DNA from: Cuniculiplasma sp052315415
Lineage (GTDB): Archaea > Thermoplasmatota > Thermoplasmata > Thermoplasmatales > Thermoplasmataceae
Assembly: GCA_052315415.1 (NCBI GenBank)
Contig: JBLSDH010000002.1
Span: 62,001 to 126,000, forward strand
Direction of reading: 5' to 3'
DNA length: 64,000 bases
This document shows, piece after piece, positions 27,566 through 36,370 of this stretch. Both the position numbers and the translations under genes were made by a program. The stretch's first letter is position 1. Every line of letters begins with the position of its first letter. The notes under the pieces were generated by a model that ran no database searches, had not been told where the DNA came from, and saw only the letters and a program-made list of their open reading frames with translations.

Positions 27566-28245
27566 TCGAAAACTATCTCCAGCTCATCTCCGTCATTTAT
27601 TTTAAGATATTCTCTCAGGTAAATACCAGATATTATCTCCACAACATCATTATAAACAGATCTAACAGGAAATATGGCCCCGCATTTTATCCCATTTATT
27701 TTGCAAGATAAAGCTTTGACTTCACCAAATGTTCGATTCTCTTCGCTGAAACCTTCTATAATAATACCTGGTTTTTCTCTTATTTCTCTCAAATATTTTT
27801 CATCGGTGGGCAAAACTTTTATGTTTAATGTTCCAGGATAGCATTTAATTCCAAGTTTATCATAAAATTGATTGTAGTAACCACTTTTTGAAATGTAGTA
27901 TTTTCCCTCTCCAAGCCCTGAAAAAACTGTCCCTCTTATGGATATCTTGTGATCAAGATCAAGCAATTCTTTCAACGTCTCTAATTCTTTGTAAATTATG
28001 GAAAATCCTTTATCAGTAATTTCGATTTCCTGATTTTTTGTTCCTACATACCTCTTGATCAACTGTAGTTTTTCCATTTCTATGAGATATCTAGAGGCTG
28101 ACTGTTGACTTATACCCAAATGTTTTGAAAGTTCCTTTGAGCTTATTCTTATTTTATTTTGTTTAGCTTTAACTTCTATCAGGGTCTTTAATATCTTATA
28201 AATTTTACATTCCTCAGAAATGTGATGTGTTTTCATCTGTACCAT
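27562..28245 (-). CDS. Winged-helix transcriptional regulator fused to CTP-dependent riboflavin kinase (RbkR type)
   Basis: 227 aa, two domains. Residues about 5-95 are a winged-helix DNA-binding domain (RISSKELSKHLGISQQSASRYLIEMEKLQLIKR). Residues about 100-227 are the archaeal RibK barrel: ISIRGTVFSGLGEGKYYIS, a CYPGTLNIKVLP segment and the C-terminal LKINDGDELEIVFD. RibK makes FMN from riboflavin using CTP; proteins of this architecture (RbkR) also regulate riboflavin genes in archaea. No riboflavin genes are in the window. The 5' end overlaps the PIN-domain gene by 13 nt, so it sits downstream of aIF2-beta and PIN in one operon. Confidence 0.9.
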   Translation of the reverse strand: MVQMKTHHISEECKIYKILKTLIEVKAKQNKIRISSKELSKHLGISQQSASRYLIEMEKLQLIKRYVGTKNQEIEITDKGFSIIYKELETLKELLDLDHKISIRGTVFSGLGEGKYYISKSGYYNQFYDKLGIKCYPGTLNIKVLPTDEKYLREIREKPGIIIEGFSEENRTFGEVKALSCKINGIKCGAIFPVRSVYNDVVEIISGIYLREYLKINDGDELEIVFD

Positions 28246-28592
28246 ACCAATCTCCGTCCGTCCTCAATTTTCATAACCTTCACTCCCTTCTCTCTTGCAG
28301 TGATAGCAAGATCACGATCCATAGTCATAAGAATTGCGTTCTTCTCCAGACAGTAGTCCAGTATACATTTATCTCCCTTACCTTCAATTTTAATTCTTTT
28401 TAGCCATTCATATTCTTTTAGTGCTATTGAAGCAAAGTTGTTTTTGAGTGAAAGGGATCTCAACTCATGTTCCACACATTCCAGCATAACTGGATCGAAG
28501 GAAAAGGATGAATTGTAAACAACGTCCTTAAGATGAATTCTTTTTTCCACAGAATATAGAAAAATATTGGTGTCTATTACAAGTTCACTCAT
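28233..28592 (-). CDS. PIN-domain nuclease-like protein
   Basis: 119 aa from ATG 28592, preceded by a good SD (AAGGAAG); the longer reading from 28613 lies inside aIF2-beta and is less likely. The PIN acidic residues are present: ELVIDTNIFLYSV (first Asp), PVMLECVEHELRSL (Glu), GKGDKCILDYCLEK (Asp) and MTMDRDLAITARE (Asp). The single-domain Fcf1/Nob1-like arrangement and its place next to aIF2-beta suggest RNA processing linked to translation rather than a toxin; no antitoxin gene is adjacent. Confidence 0.85.
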   Translation of the reverse strand: MSELVIDTNIFLYSVEKRIHLKDVVYNSSFSFDPVMLECVEHELRSLSLKNNFASIALKEYEWLKRIKIEGKGDKCILDYCLEKNAILMTMDRDLAITAREKGVKVMKIEDGRRLVWYR

Positions 28593-29202
28593 CTTCCTTC
28601 TCTGCAATTGCAATTTTATCCCTAATTTTCTTTATTCTTACTTTTACTTTTTGACCTTTTTTAACCCCAGGTATAATAACAGTGTATTCATGGAAGTGAG
28701 CCCTACCCTCTCCGGATGACCCAAGAGAATCAACTGTTACAGTATATGTCTTACCTTCCTCAAGATCTTCCCTGTATACGGTAAGTTCTCTTGAGGGGTT
28801 TATGGGATGAGTCGCACCGCAGGCCTTACAGACTATAAGGCTTACCCTTTTCTCCTTAAGTATTTCAGTATCTGGTGAATTGCACTCATAGCATCTAACA
28901 TAGACATTGAGATAATCATCAATCTTTTCCATGAATTCTTCTTCTGTTATTTTTCTGTTTATTATGAGTCTGCGGCCGTCTATGACCATTCCCACTCCAA
29001 AAGCCTTTGTGAGGTATTTCATTATATCCTTTGGGTCCCTATTAATGAGCTCAACCATATCCATAAAATTTCTTACAATTGAGGATTTACCATCCTCTAT
29101 TATTATTGCTTTTGGTATCTTCAACCTCTCCTGATTCATAGTTGCCATTGAAAGTATGTCTGATGTTCTTTCCAGTAATTTATCATATTCATCAAATTCC
29201 AT
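28585..29202 (-). CDS. Translation initiation factor aIF2-beta with C-terminal TRAM domain
   Basis: 205 aa. Residues about 1-135 are aIF2-beta: YDKLLERTSDIL, a helical/beta core (KAFGVGMVIDGRRLIINRK) and a zinc ribbon YVRCYECNSPDTEI...VCKACGATHPI. Residues about 140-200 are a TRAM domain (EEGKTYTVTVDSLGSSGEGRAHFHEYTVIIPGVKKGQKVKVRIKKI), an RNA-binding OB-like fold. aIF2-beta is one subunit of the initiator-tRNA-binding aIF2 complex. Standard aIF2-beta is about 140 aa, so the TRAM extension is an added domain. It is first in the operon with PIN and RbkR. Confidence 0.93.
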   Translation of the reverse strand: MEFDEYDKLLERTSDILSMATMNQERLKIPKAIIIEDGKSSIVRNFMDMVELINRDPKDIMKYLTKAFGVGMVIDGRRLIINRKITEEEFMEKIDDYLNVYVRCYECNSPDTEILKEKRVSLIVCKACGATHPINPSRELTVYREDLEEGKTYTVTVDSLGSSGEGRAHFHEYTVIIPGVKKGQKVKVRIKKIRDKIAIAEKEDE

Positions 29203-29296
29203 AATTCATAATGTTTAATTGGTATAAAAGGTTGGAACCATCAGTTTTCATTAGATAAATGATCAACTTTTTTACTTTTAAAAAAATACACTTTGA

Positions 29297-32200
29297 ATGA
29301 ATTCAAATTTTGAGCTGATTAATACAGAAAGGAAATTGAAGGATCAGTTTGAATTTATAAATGAATACTGGGAAAATAATAATATTCCTGAGAAGGCAAT
29401 GAAGAAAAATTCCGGTAAAGAAAAATTCATTTTCCTCGAGGGGCCACCTACGGCAAACGGCCTACCACACGTAGGCCATGCACTTACAAGGACAGTTAAG
29501 GATACAGTTTTAAGATACAAAACCATGAAGGGGTATGATGTCACAGGAAGAAATGCAGGCTGGGATTGCCATGGTCTTCCAGTTGAACTGGAAGCAGAGA
29601 AAAAATTAGGTCTCAAATCAAAGAAAGATATAGTTGATTTTGGTATAGAAAAATTTAACCAGTATTGTAGAGAAAGTGTTTTTCAATATATAGATCAATG
29701 GTTAAAAATGGATAAGAAGATTGGTTTCTGGATTGATCATGAAAATGCCTATATTACAATGAGAAATGAATATATTGAAAGTGAATGGTGGGCTCTGAAA
29801 AATATGTTTTTAAATGCTACATTATACAAGGATTTCAGGATTTCACCCTATTGTCCCAGATGCGGAACAACTTTGAGTTCACATGAACTGGCACAGGGTT
29901 ACAAAGATGTAAAGGATCTTTCTGTGTATGCAAAATTCAGAATTGAAAATGAAAATGCATCTTTTCTTGCATGGACCACAACACCATGGACCCTTCCTTC
30001 AAATATGTTTCTTTGCGTGAACGAAAATTATGATTATACATATGTGGAATTCAATGGAGAAAATTATGTAGTTGCAGATGCCCTTGTTGGAAAAATTTTT
30101 CAAAAAAATTACAGAAAATTGAAAACCATCAAAGGAAAGGAATTGCTTAACAAAAAATACACAAGACCAGTGAATTTCATACCTCTGCCTGAAAATTCAG
30201 GTTTTGTTGTTCATGGAGACCATGTGAATCTGCAGGAGGGTACAGGAATAGTTCATACGGCCCCTGCATTTGGTCAGGATGATTTTACTACAGGAAAAAA
30301 ATATACAAAAGACATGATAAATCCTGTTGATCTGACAGGTAAGTTTAATGATTCCAGACTACCATGGAATGGGATTTTTGTAAAGGATGCAGACGTTGAG
30401 ATAGTAAAATATCTCAAGGAAAATAATCTGGCTTTAAGAAGTGAAAGATTTGAGCATTCCTACCCTTTCTGCTACAGATGTGATACGCCTCTTTTGTACT
30501 ACCCAATAGATGCATGGTTCATAAGAACATCCGCTTTTACAAAGCCTCTCATTGATAATAATGAGAAGGTTAACTGGGTACCAGATCACCTTAAGCATGG
30601 TAGATTTGGTAATTTCATTGAAGATGTTAAGGACTGGAATCTTTCAAGAAACAGGTACTGGGGAACACCGCTTCCAATCTGGACCTGCAGCAATGGTCAT
30701 ATGCAGGCTGTTGGTTCCATCGAGGAACTTGAAAAACTCTCTGGATCAAAAGCTCCATCTGATATACACAGGCCTTACATAGATGAAATAAGGATCAGAT
30801 GCAGTGAGTGTGGAAACCAGATGGAAAGGGAACCCTATGTAATTGACACATGGTTCGATTCCGGAAGTGCTAATTATGCCTCTGTACATTATCCATTTAA
30901 AAATGTTCAGCCAAATGTTCCAGTTTCTTTTATAACAGAGGCAATTGACCAGACAAGAGGGTGGTTTTATGTTCAGCATGCTGTTTCTACCATTCTTTTC
31001 AACAAGAATGCCTATGATAATGTCTTCTGTGTTGAATTTATTTTAGACGAGAATGGAAAGAAAATGTCAAAAAGTAAGGGAAATGGAGTTTTGGCACTTG
31101 ATCTTCTTGATCAGTTTGGGGCAGATCAGGTAAGATTGTTTTTCTTTTCATCACCTCCATGGAAACCAAAGCCACTTCTTACAAGAATTATCAGAGAAAA
31201 GGAATCAAAGATACTGCTAACCCTGATCAATGTTTACAATTTCTTTGCAAACAATGCCAATCTTGATAATTTCGAAAGAAAATATTCATCCAGTACAAAA
31301 AACAGACTTGATAAATGGATAATGTCATCCCTCAATACACTGATAGAAAAATGCACATCAAATATGGATCGGTATGAGATACATGAAGCAGAAAGAGATA
31401 TAGAGGAATTTATATACAAACTTTCCAACTTTTACCTGAGACTTTCAAGAAGGAGATTTTGGGACGAAAACACTGATAAGAGAGATAAGGAAGATGGATA
31501 CGCCGTTCTGTACACCGTTTTAACAACAGTGTGCAAATTATTGGCACCCATTGCCCCATTCACTAGTGAACTGCTTTATATGAAACTCACAAATGATGGA
31601 ACTTCTGTTCATCTTCAGGATTACCCTATTTCTGATGAAAATTTGATAAACAAAGAAATAGAAATAGAAATAGACCTAGAAGAGCAGATTCTTGAGACAA
31701 CCAGAAGACTCAGGCAGGAAAATAATGTGAAGGGAAGACAACCTGTAAAAGAAATATTAATTTACAGTGAGAAGAGGATAAATGTAAATGACATAAAGGA
31801 TGAGTTAAATGCTAGAACTGTTAGATTCATAAGTAAAGAGGAAAGACCATTAAAAATTTCCATAATACCATCAATTCCAAAGGCTGCCCCGGTTTTAAAA
31901 AACAGAATACCTGATTTTATAAGGTTTATTGATGAAATTAATAAAGAAGGAAAACAGGTAGAACTTATTTCAAAGAATATGAAATTTGGAGATATGGAAG
32001 TTTCTGATGAGTGGTACGAGATAATTGAAGAAAATCTTAAAGGATATGTTTCCCAGAAAGAAAAAGATTTTCAGATTTTTATAAACCTTGAGATGGACAG
32101 TGATCTTGAACTGGAGGGCATTACCAGAGATATAATAAGAAGAATTCAGGTGATGAGGAAGGATATGAACCTTGAATATTATGAAGAGGTAGAAACCGAA

Positions 32201-32392
32201 ATTTCAGGCGATGATAAAATAATAGAAAGTGTTATTAAATATGAGGATAAAATCAAGAGGGAAACATTGAGCAGGAAGATATCAACTGGAATCCTGAGTG
32301 ATGAAAAAAAGGATGGTAAAATGTGGGAGATAGAGGATCACAGGGTTTTAATTTGTCTCAGAAGGATCAAAGAAAGTGCTCCCAACCCCTAA
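29297..32392 (+). CDS. ileS: Isoleucyl-tRNA synthetase
   Basis: 1031 aa class Ia synthetase. Class I signatures are PHVGHALTRT (HIGH) and KKMSKSKGNGV (KMSKS). NAGWDCHGLPVE, the editing-domain WTTTPWTLPSNMFL and PIDAWFIRTSAF segments, and the C-terminal anticodon domain complete the expected archaeal/eukaryal-type IleRS. It charges tRNA-Ile and hydrolyses Val-tRNA. ATG 29297 starts close to an AT-rich box in the 94-nt spacer after aIF2-beta. The 3' end overlaps the convergent thiL gene by 26 nt. Confidence 0.96.
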   Translation: MNSNFELINTERKLKDQFEFINEYWENNNIPEKAMKKNSGKEKFIFLEGPPTANGLPHVGHALTRTVKDTVLRYKTMKGYDVTGRNAGWDCHGLPVELEAEKKLGLKSKKDIVDFGIEKFNQYCRESVFQYIDQWLKMDKKIGFWIDHENAYITMRNEYIESEWWALKNMFLNATLYKDFRISPYCPRCGTTLSSHELAQGYKDVKDLSVYAKFRIENENASFLAWTTTPWTLPSNMFLCVNENYDYTYVEFNGENYVVADALVGKIFQKNYRKLKTIKGKELLNKKYTRPVNFIPLPENSGFVVHGDHVNLQEGTGIVHTAPAFGQDDFTTGKKYTKDMINPVDLTGKFNDSRLPWNGIFVKDADVEIVKYLKENNLALRSERFEHSYPFCYRCDTPLLYYPIDAWFIRTSAFTKPLIDNNEKVNWVPDHLKHGRFGNFIEDVKDWNLSRNRYWGTPLPIWTCSNGHMQAVGSIEELEKLSGSKAPSDIHRPYIDEIRIRCSECGNQMEREPYVIDTWFDSGSANYASVHYPFKNVQPNVPVSFITEAIDQTRGWFYVQHAVSTILFNKNAYDNVFCVEFILDENGKKMSKSKGNGVLALDLLDQFGADQVRLFFFSSPPWKPKPLLTRIIREKESKILLTLINVYNFFANNANLDNFERKYSSSTKNRLDKWIMSSLNTLIEKCTSNMDRYEIHEAERDIEEFIYKLSNFYLRLSRRRFWDENTDKRDKEDGYAVLYTVLTTVCKLLAPIAPFTSELLYMKLTNDGTSVHLQDYPISDENLINKEIEIEIDLEEQILETTRRLRQENNVKGRQPVKEILIYSEKRINVNDIKDELNARTVRFISKEERPLKISIIPSIPKAAPVLKNRIPDFIRFIDEINKEGKQVELISKNMKFGDMEVSDEWYEIIEENLKGYVSQKEKDFQIFINLEMDSDLELEGITRDIIRRIQVMRKDMNLEYYEEVETEISGDDKIIESVIKYEDKIKRETLSRKISTGILSDEKKDGKMWEIEDHRVLICLRRIKESAPNP

Positions 32393-33323
32393 AATTAATT
32401 TTATTCCAGCGTTCTCCATCAAAGAGCAAATTGTCCCCATCCCAAATATCACCAATATAACTTATTTTTATATTTTCATCCTCCATTTTTGTTACGAATT
32501 TAGAATAATCCTCCTGCTCTATTGTGAAAAGAAGTTCATAATCACCTCCGTAATTTATTATTTCCATCTCTTCCTTTCCTGTAATTTTTTTTGCCTTACC
32601 AACTTCTGGAGAAAGGGGAATCTGATCCTTGATAATTCTGAAACCAAAACCGTAATCCCTTTTCATTTGATATATTGCCCCGAATAAACCGTCAGAAAGA
32701 TCCATCATAAATCTTGCCCCTGAATCTGCAATTTTAATGCCTTCATTTACTCTTGGAATTATATCAATTATATTTTTTCCATTTTTAACCTTGTCCACTC
32801 CCATGGAATACAAGAGGTAGGATGCTCCCTTTGATCCTAATTGATTTGTGACACAAAGTACCTGGCCTTTTTTTATGTTCGAACGAAATGTTACTCCATT
32901 TTTTTTTCTGTTACCTATACAAATTCCGGTAAAGATGGTTGAGTCTCCACTCTTTGTATCACCTCCAATGTAATCTGTGGTAAATTTTTCCAGAGTATGG
33001 TGAAGACCTTCTACGAATTCCTTAATATAATATGTGTCTGTGTTTTTTCCTATAACATAAGATGCCATGAATGATTCCGGAGTGGCCCCCATCGCAGCAA
33101 TATCGCTCAAGTTTATTGAACCAAAAAACTTTCCAGCTTCATATGGGCTGCATACATCAGGAATATGTGTTTTCAATGTTATTGAGTCTGTTGTGATAAA
33201 TATATATTCATCCTTTCTTTCCAACCATGAACAGTCATCTTTTGGTTCCATAACAAAACCCTTTGAATATATAAGGTCTATAAGTTCTCTTTCTGATAAT
33301 TTTCCATTGGAGGTCAAATCCAC
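32367..33323 (-). CDS. thiL: Thiamine-monophosphate kinase
   Basis: 318 aa of the PurM/ThiL superfamily. Visible: FITTDSITLKTHIPD (Mg-ATP-binding Asp), FFGSINLSDIAAMGATPE, DYIGGDTKSGDSTIFTGICIG, MMDLSDGLFG and INYGGDYELLFTI, all canonical ThiL motifs. It converts thiamine phosphate to thiamine diphosphate. The start is GTG 33323 preceded by GGTGA, overlapping the RaSEA gene by 10 nt. The C-terminus extends 26 nt into the convergent ileS gene. Confidence 0.92.
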   Translation of the reverse strand: MDLTSNGKLSERELIDLIYSKGFVMEPKDDCSWLERKDEYIFITTDSITLKTHIPDVCSPYEAGKFFGSINLSDIAAMGATPESFMASYVIGKNTDTYYIKEFVEGLHHTLEKFTTDYIGGDTKSGDSTIFTGICIGNRKKNGVTFRSNIKKGQVLCVTNQLGSKGASYLLYSMGVDKVKNGKNIIDIIPRVNEGIKIADSGARFMMDLSDGLFGAIYQMKRDYGFGFRIIKDQIPLSPEVGKAKKITGKEEMEIINYGGDYELLFTIEQEDYSKFVTKMEDENIKISYIGDIWDGDNLLFDGERWNKINFRGWEHFL

Positions 33324-34396
33324 AATTCACCCTTGGAAACTTTTGTTATAAATCCATCAAAATCGGTGTTCATTGAGAGTGAACCTTCAGTTTCTAAAAA
33401 CTGAAAATAATCCGATTTGTCTGCGCTATTATAATAATTTTCTAAACTTGAAAAATCCTGAGAAAGGGATGTATTGAAAATCAACGAAAGAAGGTTTTGG
33501 TCTGGTTTTCTGTTGTGGGCGCCTCTAACGGAATTACCGCCAGTTGGATAGCTTACCACATTAAATCCCTGAGATGACGTTTCAATCAGCACTTTTGCAA
33601 CACTCCATAACCATGGAGGTCTGTATTGTCCCTTTTTCCAAAGATATTCAACATAGGTATTCTTTTGTATGTTCATTGGATTAATGGAAACATCATCAGA
33701 GTATGGAGAACAATCCTCAACAGAGTTAATAGCGTCCTTTATTGCCTCTTTTTCACTTATAAATGGTGGTTTTAAAAGAAGGTATGATCTAACCTCAAGC
33801 CCCATCCTCCTAACAATAGTTGCTGCATCCCTAAATTTTTTAAAATTTGTCCCCTTATTTACTGAATCTTTAAGAATAATGTCATTGGAAGATTCAACTC
33901 CTATTGCAATTCTCGTTTTAATTCCAGAACCTTTAAATGGTATCAGATTCTTTTCTGTGATATACTCAGTTCTTGATTCCACAAGAAGAGTATCAATTCT
34001 ACCCTTCATCTGTTCCATGAAATAATGAAAAACGTTCCAGTTTACCTCCCTCTTGTCTAGGAAACTACCGGAGGTGAATACCTTAAGAACCCTAACCTGC
34101 CCAATAAAGTCCACTAAAGCATCGATTTGATTCCTTATATTATTTTCAGTTACATTTTCACTCACGTCATTAAAATATCCACACATGGAACATGAGGAGA
34201 AATCATACCAGGAACATCCACGTGTCCTGAATATGACCACTGCGGTATCCTCAGCATAACCATTTATTCTATCTTTTTCAACCCACATTGATACTGGACG
34301 ATTATTATCCAACCCTTCCTTTTTGGAAGGTATCATTTTCTTAATTTTATTGGCAAACTCTCTGTTAAGCATTACCCTTCTGTATCCTGGCTGCAT
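33314..34396 (-). CDS. Archaeosine synthase beta subunit-like radical SAM enzyme (RaSEA)
   Basis: 360 aa. The iron-sulfur cluster cysteines lie in TRGCSWYDFSSCSMCGY (Cys61-x7-Cys69-x2-Cys72), the wide spacing of the RaSEA family rather than CxxxCxxC. FTSGSFLDKREV, IAIGVESSNDIILKDSVNKG and MNIQKNTYVEYLW also fit. RaSEA acts with ArcS to turn the lysine-modified preQ0 at tRNA position 15 into archaeosine. The ArcS partner is not in the window. It is upstream of thiL with a 10-nt overlap; the pairing has no obvious functional logic. Confidence 0.85.
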   Translation of the reverse strand: MQPGYRRVMLNREFANKIKKMIPSKKEGLDNNRPVSMWVEKDRINGYAEDTAVVIFRTRGCSWYDFSSCSMCGYFNDVSENVTENNIRNQIDALVDFIGQVRVLKVFTSGSFLDKREVNWNVFHYFMEQMKGRIDTLLVESRTEYITEKNLIPFKGSGIKTRIAIGVESSNDIILKDSVNKGTNFKKFRDAATIVRRMGLEVRSYLLLKPPFISEKEAIKDAINSVEDCSPYSDDVSINPMNIQKNTYVEYLWKKGQYRPPWLWSVAKVLIETSSQGFNVVSYPTGGNSVRGAHNRKPDQNLLSLIFNTSLSQDFSSLENYYNSADKSDYFQFLETEGSLSMNTDFDGFITKVSKGELWI

Positions 34397-34458
34397 TCAT
34401 AATCTTATGCAATTTAAAGAAATAATTTTAAACAGGTAATTAATCCCCTCTAGATTTC

Positions 34459-34707
34459 ATGGGCAGTATAAGATCGACTTATGTTAAAAAGACGGCAATA
34501 ATGCTGGTAAAGGAAAAACCTGAACTGTTTGGAGAAAACTTCCATAAAAACAGAGAGATAGTTGTACAGGTAGTTGAGAATGCGTCTAAAAGAGATATTA
34601 ACCTTATAACGGGATACGTAACAAGGTATAATATAAAAAATAGGCACCGCAAAGAGAAAGAAGCAGAATTTACTGGTCAGGCTCCGGAAGAAGAAGTAGC
34701 TGAATAA
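34459..34707 (+). CDS. rps17e: Ribosomal protein S17e
   Basis: 82 aa. MGSIRSTYVKKTAIMLV, DNF-like FGENFHKNREIV and the LITGYVTRY segment identify archaeal/eukaryal S17e of the small subunit. Typical archaeal members are about 65-80 aa; here there is a short acidic tail. It has no SD and starts close to a TATA-like region, so it may be leaderless. Divergent from RaSEA, convergent with the UspA gene (5 nt gap). Confidence 0.95.
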   Translation: MGSIRSTYVKKTAIMLVKEKPELFGENFHKNREIVVQVVENASKRDINLITGYVTRYNIKNRHRKEKEAEFTGQAPEEEVAE

Positions 34708-34712
34708 AATAT

Positions 34713-35180
34713 TTATTTTTCAGATTTTTCAGAACTTTTTTCTTCTTCTTTAGCGGAAACAACTGTAACAGGTATTGTTGAGATTTTAATCAATTCAGAG
34801 CTTACCGATCCCAGAATAAATTTACTTAAACCTCCAAGTTTTCTGGTACCTGTTACTATTAGATCCGCACTGTCATTTTTTGCAGTTGAATAAATTGTTT
34901 GTGCAACAGATTCTCCTCTTGATTCTATTTCTTCAAATTTCCATTCAAAATCCACTTCTGACATTAATTTCCCCACACTTTCCTTTACCTTCTTCCCGAA
35001 ATCTATTTCGCCTGTGATGGCAGGTTGTGGTATTGCAGTATCCATTGCACTAACAACATTCTGAAGAGACTGGTAAACATAGATTATTCTTAGTGAATCT
35101 ATTGAGTTTTTCATTTTTTTAACAAAAGCCAAAGCTTCCTGTGCACTAGGGGAGTTGTCATAAGCTAGTACTATTCTCAT
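34713..35180 (-). CDS. Universal stress protein (UspA family)
   Basis: 155 aa single Usp domain. MRIVLAYDNSPSAQEAL and LIVTGTRKLGGLSKFILGSVSSELIKISTIPVTVV show the ATP-binding G-x2-G-x9-G(S) loop of nucleotide-binding UspA proteins. An extended basic/acidic tail (EEEKSSEKSEK) follows. ATG 35180 is preferred to the TTG three bases upstream. It lies next to the chaperone genes, though separated from dnaJ by about 80 nt, and may be stress-linked. Confidence 0.88.
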   Translation of the reverse strand: MRIVLAYDNSPSAQEALAFVKKMKNSIDSLRIIYVYQSLQNVVSAMDTAIPQPAITGEIDFGKKVKESVGKLMSEVDFEWKFEEIESRGESVAQTIYSTAKNDSADLIVTGTRKLGGLSKFILGSVSSELIKISTIPVTVVSAKEEEKSSEKSEK

Positions 35181-35261
35181 CAAAATAAAAAACTGAATTA
35201 TTATTTAAATTTTTTCAAATGATTTTATCCAATTCAAATATAATAGATTTAAAAGAAAAAC

Positions 35262-36356
35262 TTATTTTCCGAACCAGAAATGTTTTGTCTCCTGACTGTT
35301 ACCCATCATTTTCTCTAGCATTTCCCTCTCATCTTTTGAGATCTTTTTTGGAACAATCAGCTTAGCAACAACTATAAGATCACCGCTGCCTCTTCCTCTT
35401 GGATTGGGAAATCCTTTTCCTTTTACAGAAATTGTATCATTGGGCTGAGTTCCTGGAGGTATCCTTACATCGATATTTTCCCTGAAATATGAAATTTTCT
35501 TGGTTGTGCCTAATACTGCTTCGGGATAAGATATCTCTGTTGTTACCACAAGATTGTTTCCACTCCTCTGAATATTTTTTTCAGGTGTAACATGCACCTT
35601 CACATATAGGTCGCCAGTCTGTCCGTTAATACTATCGCCCAATCCTCTTATTAAAACGTTTGTTTCACTCATTATACCTGCAGGTATATCTATCTCCCTT
35701 TCCTCATAAATATTCTTGGTACCAGAACCGTGACATACCCCACATTTTTCAGATCCCACATATCCCTTTCCATTACAAGTTCTGCAGGTGATCACATTCA
35801 TCATTCTGAACACACCTGACTGCTGAACTATCCTTTCCTGACCTGACCCTCTACATGTTGGACATGTTTGAGTTCTTCCACCTGAATAGCCTGTTCCCCT
35901 GCAGGCATCGCATGAGACTGTCCTTTTGTATCTTACTGGTTTTTTTGTTCCGTAATATGATTCTTCTAGTGATATTGTTAAATTAAGTGATAGATCGAGA
36001 TTGGAGGATCTTCTTCCACCAAAGGATGATCCAAATCCTCCTCCAGTGAAATTTCTGAATATTTCATCGAACAGATCTGAAAAATCTGACTGATGGGTAA
36101 AATCGTTCCATGTAAAATCTGAACCTCCTGATCCAAAATTCACCTGGCCGGTACTATCATAAATTTTCCTCTTGTTTTCATCTGAAAGAACTTCGTATGC
36201 TTCGTTGATATCCTTAAACTTTTCTTCAGCTTCCTTTCTGTTGTTTGGATTCAAATCTGGGTGCCACTTTTTGGCAAGTTCTCTGTAAGCCTTCTTAATT
36301 TGCTCAAGAGATGCATCTTTTGGGACACCCAGTATTGAATAATAGTCTTTTGCCAA
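35262..36356 (-). CDS. dnaJ: Chaperone DnaJ
   Basis: 364 aa type I Hsp40. Order: J domain with HPD (KKWHPDLN), Gly/Phe-rich linker (GGSDF...GGGFGSSFGG), four CxxCxGxG zinc motifs (CDACRGTG, CPTCRGSG, CRTCNGKG, CGVCHGSG), then the substrate-binding C-terminal domains. It delivers clients to DnaK and triggers ATP hydrolysis. The start is TTG 36356 with GGGAG upstream. Last gene of the grpE-dnaK-dnaJ operon; the gap to dnaK is 14 nt. Confidence 0.96.
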   Translation of the reverse strand: MAKDYYSILGVPKDASLEQIKKAYRELAKKWHPDLNPNNRKEAEEKFKDINEAYEVLSDENKRKIYDSTGQVNFGSGGSDFTWNDFTHQSDFSDLFDEIFRNFTGGGFGSSFGGRRSSNLDLSLNLTISLEESYYGTKKPVRYKRTVSCDACRGTGYSGGRTQTCPTCRGSGQERIVQQSGVFRMMNVITCRTCNGKGYVGSEKCGVCHGSGTKNIYEEREIDIPAGIMSETNVLIRGLGDSINGQTGDLYVKVHVTPEKNIQRSGNNLVVTTEISYPEAVLGTTKKISYFRENIDVRIPPGTQPNDTISVKGKGFPNPRGRGSGDLIVVAKLIVPKKISKDEREMLEKMMGNSQETKHFWFGK

Positions 36357-36370
36357 ATCTACTCTCCCGA

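Noticed and set aside
28233..28592. PIN protein as a VapC toxin
   Set aside because: No VapB-like antitoxin gene is adjacent, and the gene sits between aIF2-beta and riboflavin kinase in a housekeeping operon.
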